Origin: Powellomyces hirtus
Taxonomy: Eukaryota > Chytridiomycota > Chytridiomycetes > Spizellomycetales > Powellomycetaceae
Reading direction: 5' to 3'
Assembly: GCA_025526995.1 (NCBI GenBank)
Contig: JAHLKG010000013.1
Location: forward strand, 310,001 to 374,000
DNA: 64,000 nt
Under the pieces are notes generated by a model. That model had not been told where the DNA came from. It saw only the letters and a program-made list of their open reading frames with translations, and did no database searches. Positions 52,457 to 62,800 of the stretch are shown piece by piece; the first letter of the stretch is position 1; each line of letters opens with the position of its first letter. Both the position numbers and the translations under genes were made by a program.

Positions 52457-52696
52457 TGTTGGTCTGAGAGTATCTGAGTAGATGATTGAGGAAGCTTTAG
52501 GGTAGTTGACTGAGCAGAACAACAAAGTAACTTAATCCCGCTCTACTTGGAGAAAAAGAGAAAAGTCCCACCGATATATTAAGTATGGAAGGAAAACTAC
52601 TTATATCGGAGTTGATCACGTGGGTTCACGTGATCGCGTAATACGCCCTGCGATGGCGCAGTGGTGACTCGATGACAGAGTCTGTACGTGCTAACA
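52457..52696 (-). repeat. 5' LTR of copia element B (240 bp)
   Basis: TGTTGGTCTG ... GTGCTAACA on the plus strand. Followed by AAGCC, the second copy of the target duplication. Confidence 0.93.
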
Positions 52697-53817
52697 AAGC
52701 CAGTGGTGGAGCGCCTGGAGTCTGTGCAGCCAGCCCAGTCCGAGTCAGAGTACCCTTCCAGGTCTGGGGCCATCTCGACTCTGAGAAACAGGCCCAGAGC
52801 GCCAATGTCTGTCATCTTGAACTGCTTGGAGAGCTCAGTCTTGATGTCGTTAATCTGCACCATCGATTTCAATGCCAGAATCATGTCGTCCAAATAGACC
52901 AGCAGATATGGGGCACTCTTGGGGTCATGAGCTTGCAGGGTGTAGATGCAGCTGTCGGCATGGCTCTGCACAAAGCCCAGCTGCTTGAGGCAGGCATCGA
53001 AAAACTGATTCCAGTTGCAAGATGACTGCTTGAGACTGTACAGGCTGCGACGAAGTCTGCAAACCAGATCCTCCTTCCCAGCAATGGCAAAGCCCTCAGG
53101 CTGCTCCATATACATCTCTTCCTCAATGTCGGAGTTAAGGAATGCTGTCACAGCATCCATCTGCTCCAGTTCCATGTCCTCAATGGCTGCAATAGCCAGA
53201 ACCGTCCTGACAGAGCCGAATTTGGCCACAGGGGCAAAGGTCTCGCCATAATTAACTCCCTCTTGTTGAGAGAAGCCTTTGGCAACCAGATGGGCCTTGT
53301 AGCACTGGAACGAGCCGTCTGCTGCTCTCTTAATCTTGAAGACCCACTTGCACTTGATGGGCTGACAGCCTGCAGGCAAGGGAACGAGATCCCAGGTGTG
53401 GTGTGCATGCTGGCTGTCAAGTTCAGTTTGAGCTGCTTGCCCCTACTGCCTTGCATCAGGGGCTTTGAGGGCAACCTTGAATGAGGCAGGTTTGTCGTCT
53501 CCAGGTGCAATAGCCTCAGCCAGCAGGCCAGTTGCCTCAGCCAGGAGACCAGTCCCTGACTTCCAGTACTCTCGAGGGGGCTGTCGGATTTGGGTTGAGC
53601 TCCGTTCAGGCACTTTGGAGGCCATAGGGTTCCTGGGAGCAGATGGAATTGCTCCCACAGGGCTGGGCTGGTGCTCCAGAGCATCCTCAAAGTCCTCCCC
53701 TTGCTCTGAGCCACCATCCAGCTTGTCTCCCTGCTCAAAGGCATCCTCCCGTGCCTCCCCTGGCTGAGAAGAGTCATTGGCATCTGACAGCTCATCTGCC
53801 ATGTTAGGGGAAGCCTG
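52697..53817 (-). pseudogene. Copia element C: integrase-RT linker, RT and start of RNase H (right part)
   Basis: The minus strand encodes an acidic/Pro-rich linker (SDANDSSQPGEAREDAFEQG), then RT: KCKWVFKIKRAADGSF, YKAHLVAKGFSQQEGVNYGE, LEQMDAVTAFLNSDIEEEMY, LYSLKQSSCNWNQFF, and the catalytic YLDD (LLVYLDDMILA). It then jumps from GALGLFLRVE straight to GYSDSDWAGCTDSRRSTTGF, so roughly 100 residues between RT and RNase H are deleted, and a stop breaks the frame near 53440. It is cut at 53817 by element A1 and at 52697 by element B. Its RNase H continues at 46521-46340. Confidence 0.88.
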
Positions 53818-54317
53818 TGTTGGAATCTACCTGTGGGCGCCTCTGGGAGGACTTAGAGCACACGGGACATGTGGGAGGACATCCACTTGTGTCTAGAATG
53901 GTCTGGAATGGTCCAGAATGGTCTAGAACGATCCAGAATAGCTGGAGAGGGCCTGGGAAGGCCTAGAACACGTCTGGAGCGCTGATAGAAGCGCCAAGAA
54001 AAGGCAAAAAGACACCCTGTGATTGGGAACAATACTAGGCCAGGCCAGGGCCGTCTTGGCCAAGCTAGGGCACAGTTAGATTGTCACTACACATGTACTA
54101 TGATCCAAATTGTTATTAAAGGACGCCCTCTGGGCATCCCCAACCAATATAATAACAGTCCAACACACTCTACTTGTCTAGTACACTCTGCCAAACACTA
54201 TAGGCGACCTTCCCTACCTTGGGAAGCACCTTCAGACCCTCTGCAAGTCTTGACAACAACCTAGCAACCTATCTGGTATGCTGAGTTCCTGTTTGTAGAT
54301 GTCAAGACGTCTCAACA
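53818..54317 (+). repeat. 5' LTR of copia element A1 (500 bp)
   Basis: TGTTGGAATC ... GTCTCAACA, immediately followed by the PBS. Nearly identical to 59073-59572 (A2) and to the first 416 bp of the A1 3' LTR. Confidence 0.95.
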
Positions 54318-54331
54318 GGTTATGAGCCCTG
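54318..54331 (+). other. Primer-binding site of element A1
   Basis: GGTTATGAGCCCTG, the same site as in A2, B and D; complementary to the tRNA-Met anticodon arm rather than to a tRNA 3' end. Confidence 0.8.
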
Positions 54332-54596
54332 ACACAGCTGTCTGAACATTACTGACTCCACCTCTATCCCTATCTGGGAAACACGTCACTGTGCCTATCA
54401 CTGGTGCTGCTGAGGACTTGGAGAACTGTTTGAGCACTCGAGAAGCCTAGATAGCAGGCATAGGACACCTGCGTCTGACCATCAAATGAGCTATTGTCTG
54501 AACTGGACTGGACTGGAGTGGATTTTCTGGAGCAGGTTCTGACCACTTGCGGTTGAACACCGGGACTATCCCATTTTGCCACACTCTTTGCACAAG
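54332..54596 (+). other. Element A1 untranslated leader
   Basis: 265 bp between PBS and the polyprotein ATG. Contains a GGACTGGACTGGAGTGGA-like short repeat near 54506-54524. The same leader occurs in A2. Confidence 0.6.
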
Positions 54597-57500
54597 ATGG
54601 CTGGCGACTCTGACAGCCGAGTGTCCATTGAGAGGTTCACTGGGGAGAACTTTCACCTTTGGAAGTTGAAAATGAAGATGCTGTTGATTGAGAAGGGACT
54701 TTGGGATGCCATTGACATCAAGGACGGCTCAGGAACTGCCAAGGCCACCAACACAGCATCAGACGACTGGATACGTCGAGATGAGAGAGCTCTGGCTCTG
54801 CTGATCATGTCTTTGAATGATGAGCAATTGATGCATGTTCATGAGGCTGAATCCGCCCTTGAAGCATGGGAAAAGCTGAGGGAGGTGCATGAGAAGAAGG
54901 GGGTTGCCAACAGACACTTCCTGAGACGTCGGTTCCTCACTGTGACAATGGACCCAACTGATTCCATGACCATCCACATCAACAAGATCAAGAGGATGAC
55001 CCAGGAACTTGCAGCCATCGGAGCTCCCGTTTCTGAGGAGGACCATGTGTTCTCCTTGCTCTCTTCCCTTCCAGAAGCCTTTGACACCCTTGTGATGACT
55101 CTGGAGTTGACCAGTGAGAAGCTGGACTTGGCTTTTGTGACATCCAGGCTGTTGCAGGAGGAAATGAGGCGTGCAGATGGAAAGAAGAACTCTGGAAAGG
55201 CAGCAAAAGCCTTCTTCACACAAGCTGACACCAAAGGGAATGCTCAGAAGACCAACAAGGCTGGGGGAAAGCCAGATTGGAAGAAGGAGGCAGTCTGTCA
55301 CTACTGCAACAAGAAGGGCCACATCAAGAAGGAATGCCACAAGAGGGCAGCAGACGAGAAGAAGGGCCTAAACCAGGCCAACTCGACTCAACAGACGCCT
55401 GGAGGCTTTGCTTTCACCACCATTGGAACTCAGATGCCATCCCTGACATCCAACACTTGGATTTTGGACTCAGGAGCCTCTCAGCACATGACTGGCCGCA
55501 GAGAGCTGTTTGAGGACTATGAGAAGATGTCTCCTGTCGCCATTGAGATGGCAGACAATCACACATTGGAAGCTGTGGGGCATGGAACGCTTCACACATG
55601 GGTGATCAACACAGAGGGCAAGACAGTGCCCCTGCAAATCCAGAACTGCTGGCACGTCCCCAAGATGACCAAGAACCTCCTATCACTGGCTCGCCTTGCC
55701 AAAGCTGGAGCTTGTTTTGAAGTGGGACCACAGGCTGCTCGGATCATTGCAAAGGATGGGACGGCTTTCCTTGCCAAAGAGAACCAATTTGTCTACACAT
55801 TCGAGACAACACATGGGCAGGCAAATGCTGGGATTGCCCACAATGTTGGAAGGGACACAACAAGTCAGGACTTGTCCCTATGGCATCAGAGACTCGGCCA
55901 TTTGAACGTTGCAGACATTGGAAGGCTCACCAAGCTTGCCAAGGGCGTTCAAACCAGTGGGAGCTTGAGCATTTGTGACACTTGTGCACTCAGCAAAGCA
56001 AGCAGAGCGCCATTCCCCAAGGCACAGGCCTCCAGAGCATCAGAGAAGCTGGGATTGATCCACACAGATGTCTGGGGACCAGTTGAACCACCCACGATCA
56101 CTGGATATCGCTATTTTGTCACATTCATTGATGACAAGACAAGATATTTCCATGTTTGCCTTATGAAGACCAAGGGAGAAGTTGCTAGGCACTATCAGGA
56201 GCTGGAAGCAGCACTTGTCCCCCTACATGGAAAGCAGATCAAAGCTGTCAGATCCGACCCAGGAGGCGAGTACATGAGCAACTTGCTAAGGGACCACTTC
56301 AAGGAGAAGGGCACACAGCATCAGAGGAGTTCAGTAAATACTCCACAGCAAAATGGTGTTGCTGAACGAGCCAACCGTACCCTTGTGGAGATGGGGAGAT
56401 GTTTGTTGAAGCAGTCAGGCTTGGACAAGCGTTTCTGGGGAGAAGCAATCATGACAGCAGTCTATCTGAGGAACAGATCTCCCACTGTTGCATGCCCCAA
56501 GACGCCTTATGAGATGTTCCATGGTATCCCACCATCTCTGGGACATTTGAGGACGTTTGGATGCATTGCCTATGCCTACATTCAACCCAACAAGCGCCAG
56601 AAGCTGGATGATGCTGCTGTCAAGTGCATCATGCTGGGGTATAGCTCCCACAGCAAGGAATACCGGCTTATGGACATACAGACTAAGAAGATCCTGTTCT
56701 CCAGAAGTGTCAAATTCGATGAGAAGAGCTTCATTCCATCCCTCCAGTCTGCTCAGACGCCCCAAGTGCCTGCTGAGAGCCTGGAAGTGGGAATTGGGCC
56801 CGAAATGAAGCTGCAGGATGTCAGTGACGAGCTGCAGGATGTCAGTGACGAGCTGCAGGATGTCAGTAACGACTCTGAGGACACAGACATGTCAGAGGGA
56901 GAGGAGAACATGAGGGAACGGACCCCTGAGCCGTCCTCTGACTATGAGAGTGCTGCAGAGCCTTCTCCAACCCCCAAAAGACTCAGGAAGCCGCCAGGAG
57001 AGTGGTGGAAGGCTTCAAGCAACGCTGCAAACGTTGCTGCAGTTGCCTATGCTGTCTCCTTTGTCTCAAACGAACCCACAAGCTACAAGGAGAGCCAGAC
57101 CATGCCAGATGCTTCACAATGGCGTCAGGCTGCTCAGGAAGAGATGGATGCTCTTGCCAAGAATGGGACATGGCAATTTGTGGATCTGCCAACGGGCAGA
57201 AAAGCTATTGGATGCAAGTGGGTCTTCAAACGAAAGCTGAAGGACACAGGAGAGCTTGACAGATACAAGGCAAGACTTGTTGCCAAGGGATTCTCTCAGA
57301 GAGAGGGATTGGACTATCAGGAGACGTTTGCTCCTGTTGCCAAGTTTGGTCCCATGAGACTGCTGTTCTCCATCATTGCCACAGATGACTTGGAGGCACA
57401 TCAGATGGACGTGAAGACAGCATTCTTGCAAGGGGATCTGGACTATGTGATCTACATGCGCCAACCGGAGGGCTTTGAGGATTCCAAGCATCCAGGACGG

Positions 57501-58649
57501 GTCTGCAAGCTTGGGAGACCCCTCTACGGCCTCAAGCAATCAGCAAGGCGCTTCAACCACAAGATAGACCACAAACTGAAGTCTATGGGCTTTGTGCAGT
57601 CGACTGCAGAGCCTTGCATGTACTACAGGAGTCAGAATGGGACAACAGAGTACATTCTGATCTATGTGGACGACCTCATTGTGGCCTCATCAAGCAAGGA
57701 ACAGCTGGGGGATGTCAAGAAGGAGCTGAGGCGAGCTTTTGAGATGACAGACCTTGGAGAGCTGAATTACTTCCTTGGGATTCACATCAGACGGAGCAGA
57801 AGCACCCGCACCATCTGGTTGTCTCAGAAGAAGTATGTTGAAGAGGTCGTTTCGAAATTCAACATGGGAGATGCCAAGGTTCATGCCACGCCTATGGAAC
57901 ATGGACTGCACCTCAGAAACAACATGGCACCTCAGAATGAGACGGAGGAGCTGGAGATGAGCTCTGTGCCATACAGGAATGCAGTGGGCAGTTTGATCTA
58001 TGCCATGCTAGGAACACGCCCTGACATTGCTGATGCAGTTGGAATTGTGTCCAAGTACCTTGCAAAGCCTGGAAAGGAGCATTGGAGTGCTGCCAAGCGG
58101 ATCATCAGATACCTGAAGGGCACAAGCGAACTTGGAATCCTTCTGGGAGGCAAAGAGAATGTCTCTGAGCCTAGGAAGCTGGTTGGATACTCGGATTCCG
58201 ACTATGCTGGATGTTTGGACACAAGGAGATCAACCACTGGATTCATCTTCATGTTCAACGGGCCTATCACCTGGCAATCCAAGCGGCAGACCACTGTAGC
58301 TCTTTCAAGCACGGAAGCAGAGTACATGGCACTAGCCCAGTGCACCAAGGAAGCTGTTTGGCTTCGTCTGCTTGCAGGGGAGCTTGGATTCAAGCAGGAT
58401 GGACCCACAATGCTCTTTGAGGACAACCAGGGTGCCATCGCTCTTGCTAAGAACCCGACATTGCATGCCAGCACCAAACACATTGAAGTGAGGTACCACT
58501 TTATCAGAGAAGCACTAGGACGCTTGGAGATTGCATTAGAGTATCTCTCGACTCAGGACATGGTTGCAGACATCTTGACAAAACCACTGGCTAGGGATCA
58601 GTTCTTGAAACTGAGGGACGCCTGTGGGATCACAAAACATGTTTCGTGA
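54597..58649 (+). CDS. Copia gag-pol polyprotein, element A1 (intact)
   Basis: A single 1350-residue frame from the ATG at 54597 (a longer open frame uses TTG). Domains in order: UBN2/DUF4219-type gag (VSIERFTGENFHLWKLKM); CCHC knuckle CHYCNKKGHIKKECHKR (~234-250); aspartic protease WILDSGASQHMT (~295); pre-integrase LWHQRLGHLN; integrase core with catalytic residues in LIHTDVWGPV, VRSDPGGEY and PQQNGVAERAN; RT with DVKTAFLQGDLDY and catalytic LIYVDDLIVA; RNase H with SDSDYAGCLDTRRSTTGF, SSTEAEYMALAQ and DNQGAIALAKNP, ending KHIEVRYHFIR and ADILTKPLA. All catalytic motifs are present and no stop interrupts, so it is likely competent. A 21-bp unit encoding LQDVSDE is repeated three times in the integrase-RT linker (56811-56873). 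There is no chromodomain, unlike element B. Confidence 0.97.
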   Translation: MAGDSDSRVSIERFTGENFHLWKLKMKMLLIEKGLWDAIDIKDGSGTAKATNTASDDWIRRDERALALLIMSLNDEQLMHVHEAESALEAWEKLREVHEKKGVANRHFLRRRFLTVTMDPTDSMTIHINKIKRMTQELAAIGAPVSEEDHVFSLLSSLPEAFDTLVMTLELTSEKLDLAFVTSRLLQEEMRRADGKKNSGKAAKAFFTQADTKGNAQKTNKAGGKPDWKKEAVCHYCNKKGHIKKECHKRAADEKKGLNQANSTQQTPGGFAFTTIGTQMPSLTSNTWILDSGASQHMTGRRELFEDYEKMSPVAIEMADNHTLEAVGHGTLHTWVINTEGKTVPLQIQNCWHVPKMTKNLLSLARLAKAGACFEVGPQAARIIAKDGTAFLAKENQFVYTFETTHGQANAGIAHNVGRDTTSQDLSLWHQRLGHLNVADIGRLTKLAKGVQTSGSLSICDTCALSKASRAPFPKAQASRASEKLGLIHTDVWGPVEPPTITGYRYFVTFIDDKTRYFHVCLMKTKGEVARHYQELEAALVPLHGKQIKAVRSDPGGEYMSNLLRDHFKEKGTQHQRSSVNTPQQNGVAERANRTLVEMGRCLLKQSGLDKRFWGEAIMTAVYLRNRSPTVACPKTPYEMFHGIPPSLGHLRTFGCIAYAYIQPNKRQKLDDAAVKCIMLGYSSHSKEYRLMDIQTKKILFSRSVKFDEKSFIPSLQSAQTPQVPAESLEVGIGPEMKLQDVSDELQDVSDELQDVSNDSEDTDMSEGEENMRERTPEPSSDYESAAEPSPTPKRLRKPPGEWWKASSNAANVAAVAYAVSFVSNEPTSYKESQTMPDASQWRQAAQEEMDALAKNGTWQFVDLPTGRKAIGCKWVFKRKLKDTGELDRYKARLVAKGFSQREGLDYQETFAPVAKFGPMRLLFSIIATDDLEAHQMDVKTAFLQGDLDYVIYMRQPEGFEDSKHPGRVCKLGRPLYGLKQSARRFNHKIDHKLKSMGFVQSTAEPCMYYRSQNGTTEYILIYVDDLIVASSSKEQLGDVKKELRRAFEMTDLGELNYFLGIHIRRSRSTRTIWLSQKKYVEEVVSKFNMGDAKVHATPMEHGLHLRNNMAPQNETEELEMSSVPYRNAVGSLIYAMLGTRPDIADAVGIVSKYLAKPGKEHWSAAKRIIRYLKGTSELGILLGGKENVSEPRKLVGYSDSDYAGCLDTRRSTTGFIFMFNGPITWQSKRQTTVALSSTEAEYMALAQCTKEAVWLRLLAGELGFKQDGPTMLFEDNQGAIALAKNPTLHASTKHIEVRYHFIREALGRLEIALEYLSTQDMVADILTKPLARDQFLKLRDACGITKHVS
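56811..56873 (+). repeat. 21-bp x3 tandem repeat in A1 polyprotein linker
   Basis: CTGCAGGATGTCAGTGACGA plus G, two exact copies and a third with two changes. The same array is at 62066-62128 in A2. Confidence 0.9.
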
Positions 58650-58656
58650 GTGGGAG

Positions 58657-59072
58657 TGTTGGAATCTACCTGTGGGCGCCTCTGGGAGGACTTAGAGCAC
58701 ACGGGACATGTGGGAGGACATCCACTTGTGTCTAGAATGGTCTGGAATGGTCCAGAATGGTCTAGAACGATCCAGAATAGCTGGAGAGGGCCTGGGAAGG
58801 CCTAGAACACGTCTGGAGCGCTGATAGAAGCGCCAAGAAAAGGCAAAAAGACACCCTGTGATTGGGAACAATACTAGGCCAGGCCAGGGCCGTCTTGGCC
58901 AAGCTAGGGCACAGTTAGATTGTCACTACACATGTACTATGATCCAAATTGTTATTAAAGGACGCCCTCTGGGCATCCCCAACCAATATAATAACAGTCC
59001 AACACACTCTACTTGTCTAGTACACTCTGCCAAACACTATAGGCGACCTTCCCTACCTTGGGAAGCACCTTC
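58657..59072 (+). repeat. Truncated 3' LTR of element A1 (416 of 500 bp)
   Basis: Begins TGTTGGAATC after the purine tract and runs to ..GGGAAGCACCTTC, then stops where the A2 LTR starts. The last 84 bp of the LTR (present at 54234-54317) are missing here. Confidence 0.95.
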
Positions 59073-59572
59073 TGTTGGAATCTACCTGTGGGCGCCTCTG
59101 GGAGGACTTAGAGCACACGGGACATGTGGGAGGACATCCACTTGTGTCTAGAATGGTCTGGACTGGTCCAGAATGGTCTAGAACGATCCAGAATAGCTGG
59201 AGAGGGCCTGGGAAGGCCTAGAACACGTCTGGAGCGCTGATAGAAGCGCCAAGAAAAGGCAAAAAGACACCCTGTGATTGGGAACAATACTAGGCCAGGC
59301 CAGGGCCGTCTTGGCCAAGCTAGGGCACAGTTAGATTGTCACTACACATGTACTATGATCCAAATTGTTATTAAAGGACGCCCTCTGGGCATCCCCAACC
59401 AATATAATAACAGTCCAACACACTCTACTTGTCTAGTACACTCTGCCAAACACTACAGGCGACCTTCCCTACCTTGGGAAGCACCTTCAGACCCTCTGCA
59501 AGTCTTGACAACAACCTAGCAACCTATCTGGTATGCTGAGTTCCTGTTTGTAGATGTCAAGACGTCTCAACA
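59073..59572 (+). repeat. 5' LTR of copia element A2 (500 bp)
   Basis: Full-length copy of the A-family LTR. Differs from the other copies at only a few bases (for example GGACTGG at 59159 versus GGAATGG; CACTACAGG versus CACTATAGG). Confidence 0.95.
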
Positions 59573-59586
59573 GGTTATGAGCCCTG
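59573..59586 (+). other. Primer-binding site of element A2
   Basis: GGTTATGAGCCCTG immediately after the LTR, as in A1. Confidence 0.8.
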
Positions 59587-59851
59587 ACACAGCTGTCTGA
59601 ACATTACTGACTCCACCTCTATCCCTATCTGGGAAACACGTCACTGTGCCTATCACTGGTGCTGCTGAGGACTTGGAGAACTGTTTGAGCACTCGAGAAG
59701 CCTAGATAGCAGGCATAGGACACCTGCGTCTGACCATCAAACGAGCTATTGTCTGGACTGGACTGGACTGGAGTGGATTTTCTGGAGCAGGTTCTGACCA
59801 CTTGCGGTTGAACACCGGGACTATCCCATTTTGCCACACTCTTTGCACAAG

Positions 59852-62800
59852 ATGGCTGGCGACTCTGACAGCCGAGTGTCCATTGAGAGGTTCACTGGGG
59901 AGAACTTTCACCTTTGGAAGTTGAAAATGAAGATGCTGTTGATTGAGAAGGGACTTTGGGATGCCATTGACATCAAGGACGGCTCAGGAACTGCCAAGGC
60001 CACCAACACAGCATCAGACGACTGGATACGTCGAGATGAGAGAGCTCTGGCTCTGCTGATCATGTCTTTGAATGATGAGCAATTGATGCATGTTCATGAG
60101 GCTGAATCCGCCCTTGAAGCATGGGAAAAGCTGAGGGAGGTGCATGAGAAGAAGGGGGTTGCCAACAGACACTTCCTGAGACGTCGGTTCCTCACTGTGA
60201 CAATGGACCCAACTGATTCCATGACCATCCACATCAACAAGATCAAGAGGATGACCCAGGAACTTGCAGCCATCGGAGCTCCCGTTTCTGAGGAGGACCA
60301 TGTGTTCTCCTTGCTCTCTTCCCTTCCAGAAGCCTTTGACACCCTTGTGATGACTCTGGAGTCGACCAGTGAGAAGCTGGACTTGGCTTTTGTGACATCC
60401 AGGCTGTTGCAGGAGGAAATGAGGCGTGCAGATGGAAAGAAGAACTCTGGAAAGGCAGCAAAAGCCTTCTTCACACAAGCTGACACCAAAGGGAATGCTC
60501 AGAAGACCAACAAGGCTGGGGGAAAGCCAGATTGGAAGAAGGAGGCAGTCTGTCACTACTGCAACAAGAAGGGCCACATCAAGAAGGAATGCCACAAAAG
60601 GGCAGCAGACGAGAAGAAGGGCCTAAACCAGGCCAACTCAACTCAACAGACGCCTGGAGGCTTTGCTTTCACCACCAGTGGAACTCAGATGCCATCCCTG
60701 ACATCCAACACTTGGATTTTGGACTCAGGAGCCTCTCAGCACATGACTGGCCGCAGAGAGCTGTTTGGGGACTATGAGAAGATGTCTCCTGTCGCCATTG
60801 AGATGGCAGACAATCACACATTGGAAGCTGTGGGGCATGGAACGCTTCACACATGGGTGATCAACACAGAGGGGAAGACAGTGCCCCTGCAAATCCAGAA
60901 CTGCTGGCACGTCCCCAAGATGACCAAGAACCTCCTATCACTGGCTCGCCTTGCCAAAGCTGGAGCTTGTTTTGAAGTGGGACCACAGGCTGCTCGGATC
61001 ATTGCAAAGGATGGGATGGCTTTCCTTGCCAAAGAGAACCAATTTGTCTACACATTCGAGACAACACATGGGCAGGCAAATGCTGGGATTGCCCACAATG
61101 TTGGAAGGGACACAACAAGTCAAGACTTGTCCCTATGGCATCAGAGACTCGGCCATTTGAACGTTGCAGACATTGGAAGGCTCACCAAGCTTGCCAAGGG
61201 CGTTCAAACTAGTGGGAGCTTGAGCATTTGTGACACTTGTGCACTCAGCAAAGCAAGCAGAGCGCCATTCCCCAAGGCACAGGCCTCCAGAGCATCAGAG
61301 AAGCTGGGATTGATCCACACAGATGTCTGGGGACCAGTTGAACCACCCACGATCACTGGATATCGCTATTTTGTCACATTCATTGATGACAAGACAAGAT
61401 ATTTCCATGTTTGCCTTATGAAGACCAAGGGAGAAGTTGCTAGGCACTATCAGGAGCTGGAAGCAGCACTTGTCCCCCTACATGGAAAGCAGATCAAAGC
61501 TGTCAGATCCGACCCAGGAGGCGAGTACATGAGCAACTTGCTAAGGGACCACTTCAAGGAGAAGGGCACACAGCATCAGAGGAGTTCAGTAAATACTCCA
61601 CAGCAAAATGGTGTTGCTGAACGAGCCAACCGTACCCTTGTGGAGATGGGGAGATGTTTGTTGAAGCAGTCAGGCTTGGACAAGCGTTTCTGGGGAGAAG
61701 CAATCATGACAGCAGTCTATCTGAGGAACAGATCTCCCACTGTTGCATGCCCCAAGACGCCTTATGAGATGTTCCTTGGTATCCCACCATCTCTGGGACA
61801 TTTGAGGACGTTTGGATGCATTGCCTATGCCTACATTCAACCCAACAAGCGCCAGAAGCTGGATGATGCTGCTGTCAAGTGCATCATGCTGGGGTATAGC
61901 TCCCACAGCAAGGAATACCGGCTTATGGACATACAGACTAAGAAGATCCTGTTCTCCAGAAGTGTCAAATTCGATGAGAAGAGCTTCATTCCATCCCTCC
62001 AGTCTGCTCAGACGCCCCAAGTGCCTGCTGAGAGCCTGGAAGTGGGAATTGGGCCCGAAATGAAGCTGCAGGATGTCAGTGACGAGCTGCAGGATGTCAG
62101 TGACGAGCTGCAGGATGTCAGTAACGACTCTGAGGACACAGACATGTCAGAGGGAGAGGAGAACATGAGGGAACGGACCCCTGAGCCGTCCTCTGACTAT
62201 GAGAGTGCTGCAGAGCCTTCTCCAACCCCCAAAAGACTCAGGAAGCCGCCAGGAGAGTGGTGGAAGGCTTCAAGCAACGCTGCAAACGTTGCTGCAGTTG
62301 CCTATGCTGTCTCCTTTGTCTCAAACGAGCCCACAAGCTACAAGGAGAGCCAGACCATGCCAGATGCTTCACAATGGCGTCAGGCTGCTCAGGAAGAGAT
62401 GGATGCTCTTGCCAAGAATGGGACATGGCAACTTGTGGATCTGCCAACGGGCAGAAAAGCTATTGGATGCAAGTGGGTCTTCAAACGAAAGCTGAAGGAC
62501 ACAGGAGAGCTTGACAGATACAAGGCAAGACTTGTTGCCAAGGGATTCTCTCAGAGAAAGGGATTGGACTATCAGGAGACGTTTGCTCCTGTTGCCAAGT
62601 TTGGTCCCATGAGACTGCTGTTCTCCATCATTGCCACAGATGACTTGGAGGCACATCAGATGGACGTGAAGACAGCATTCTTGCAAGGGGATCTGGACTA
62701 TGTGATCTACATGCGCCAACCGGAGGGCTTTGAGGATTCCAAGCATCCAGGACGGGTCTGCAAGCTTGGGAGACCCCTCTACGGCCTCAAGCAATCAGCA

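Larger units (their letters stand above)
46522..52696 (-). mobile_element. Ty1/copia retrotransposon B (chromodomain-bearing)
   Basis: A complete 6175-bp element on the minus strand. It has 240-bp LTRs (46522-46761, 52457-52696), a PBS at 52443-52456, and a perfect 5-bp target-site duplication (AAGCC at 46517-46521 and 52697-52701). The polyprotein frame is single but interrupted by three in-frame TGA codons (51670-51672, 50059-50061, 47914-47916). Domain order gag - zinc knuckle - protease - integrase - chromodomain - RT - RNase H marks it as copia, not gypsy. It inserted into the RNase H region of the older element C. The LTR divergence and stops show it is no longer autonomous. Confidence 0.93.
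53818..59072 (+). mobile_element. Ty1/copia retrotransposon A1 (3' LTR cut short)
   Basis: 5' LTR 53818-54317, PBS 54318-54331, polyprotein 54597-58649, a purine-rich tract GTGAGTGGGAG directly before the 3' LTR, and a 3' LTR of only 416 bp (58657-59072) where element A2 begins. The body is intact and almost identical to A2, so the family is young. Confidence 0.95.

Noticed and set aside
54019..54264. 81-codon ORF repeated at 58858 and 59274
   Set aside because: It is part of the A-family LTR and repeats only because the LTR repeats.
54759..55340. 193-codon minus ORF, repeated at 60014-60595
   Set aside because: Antisense shadow of the copia gag region.
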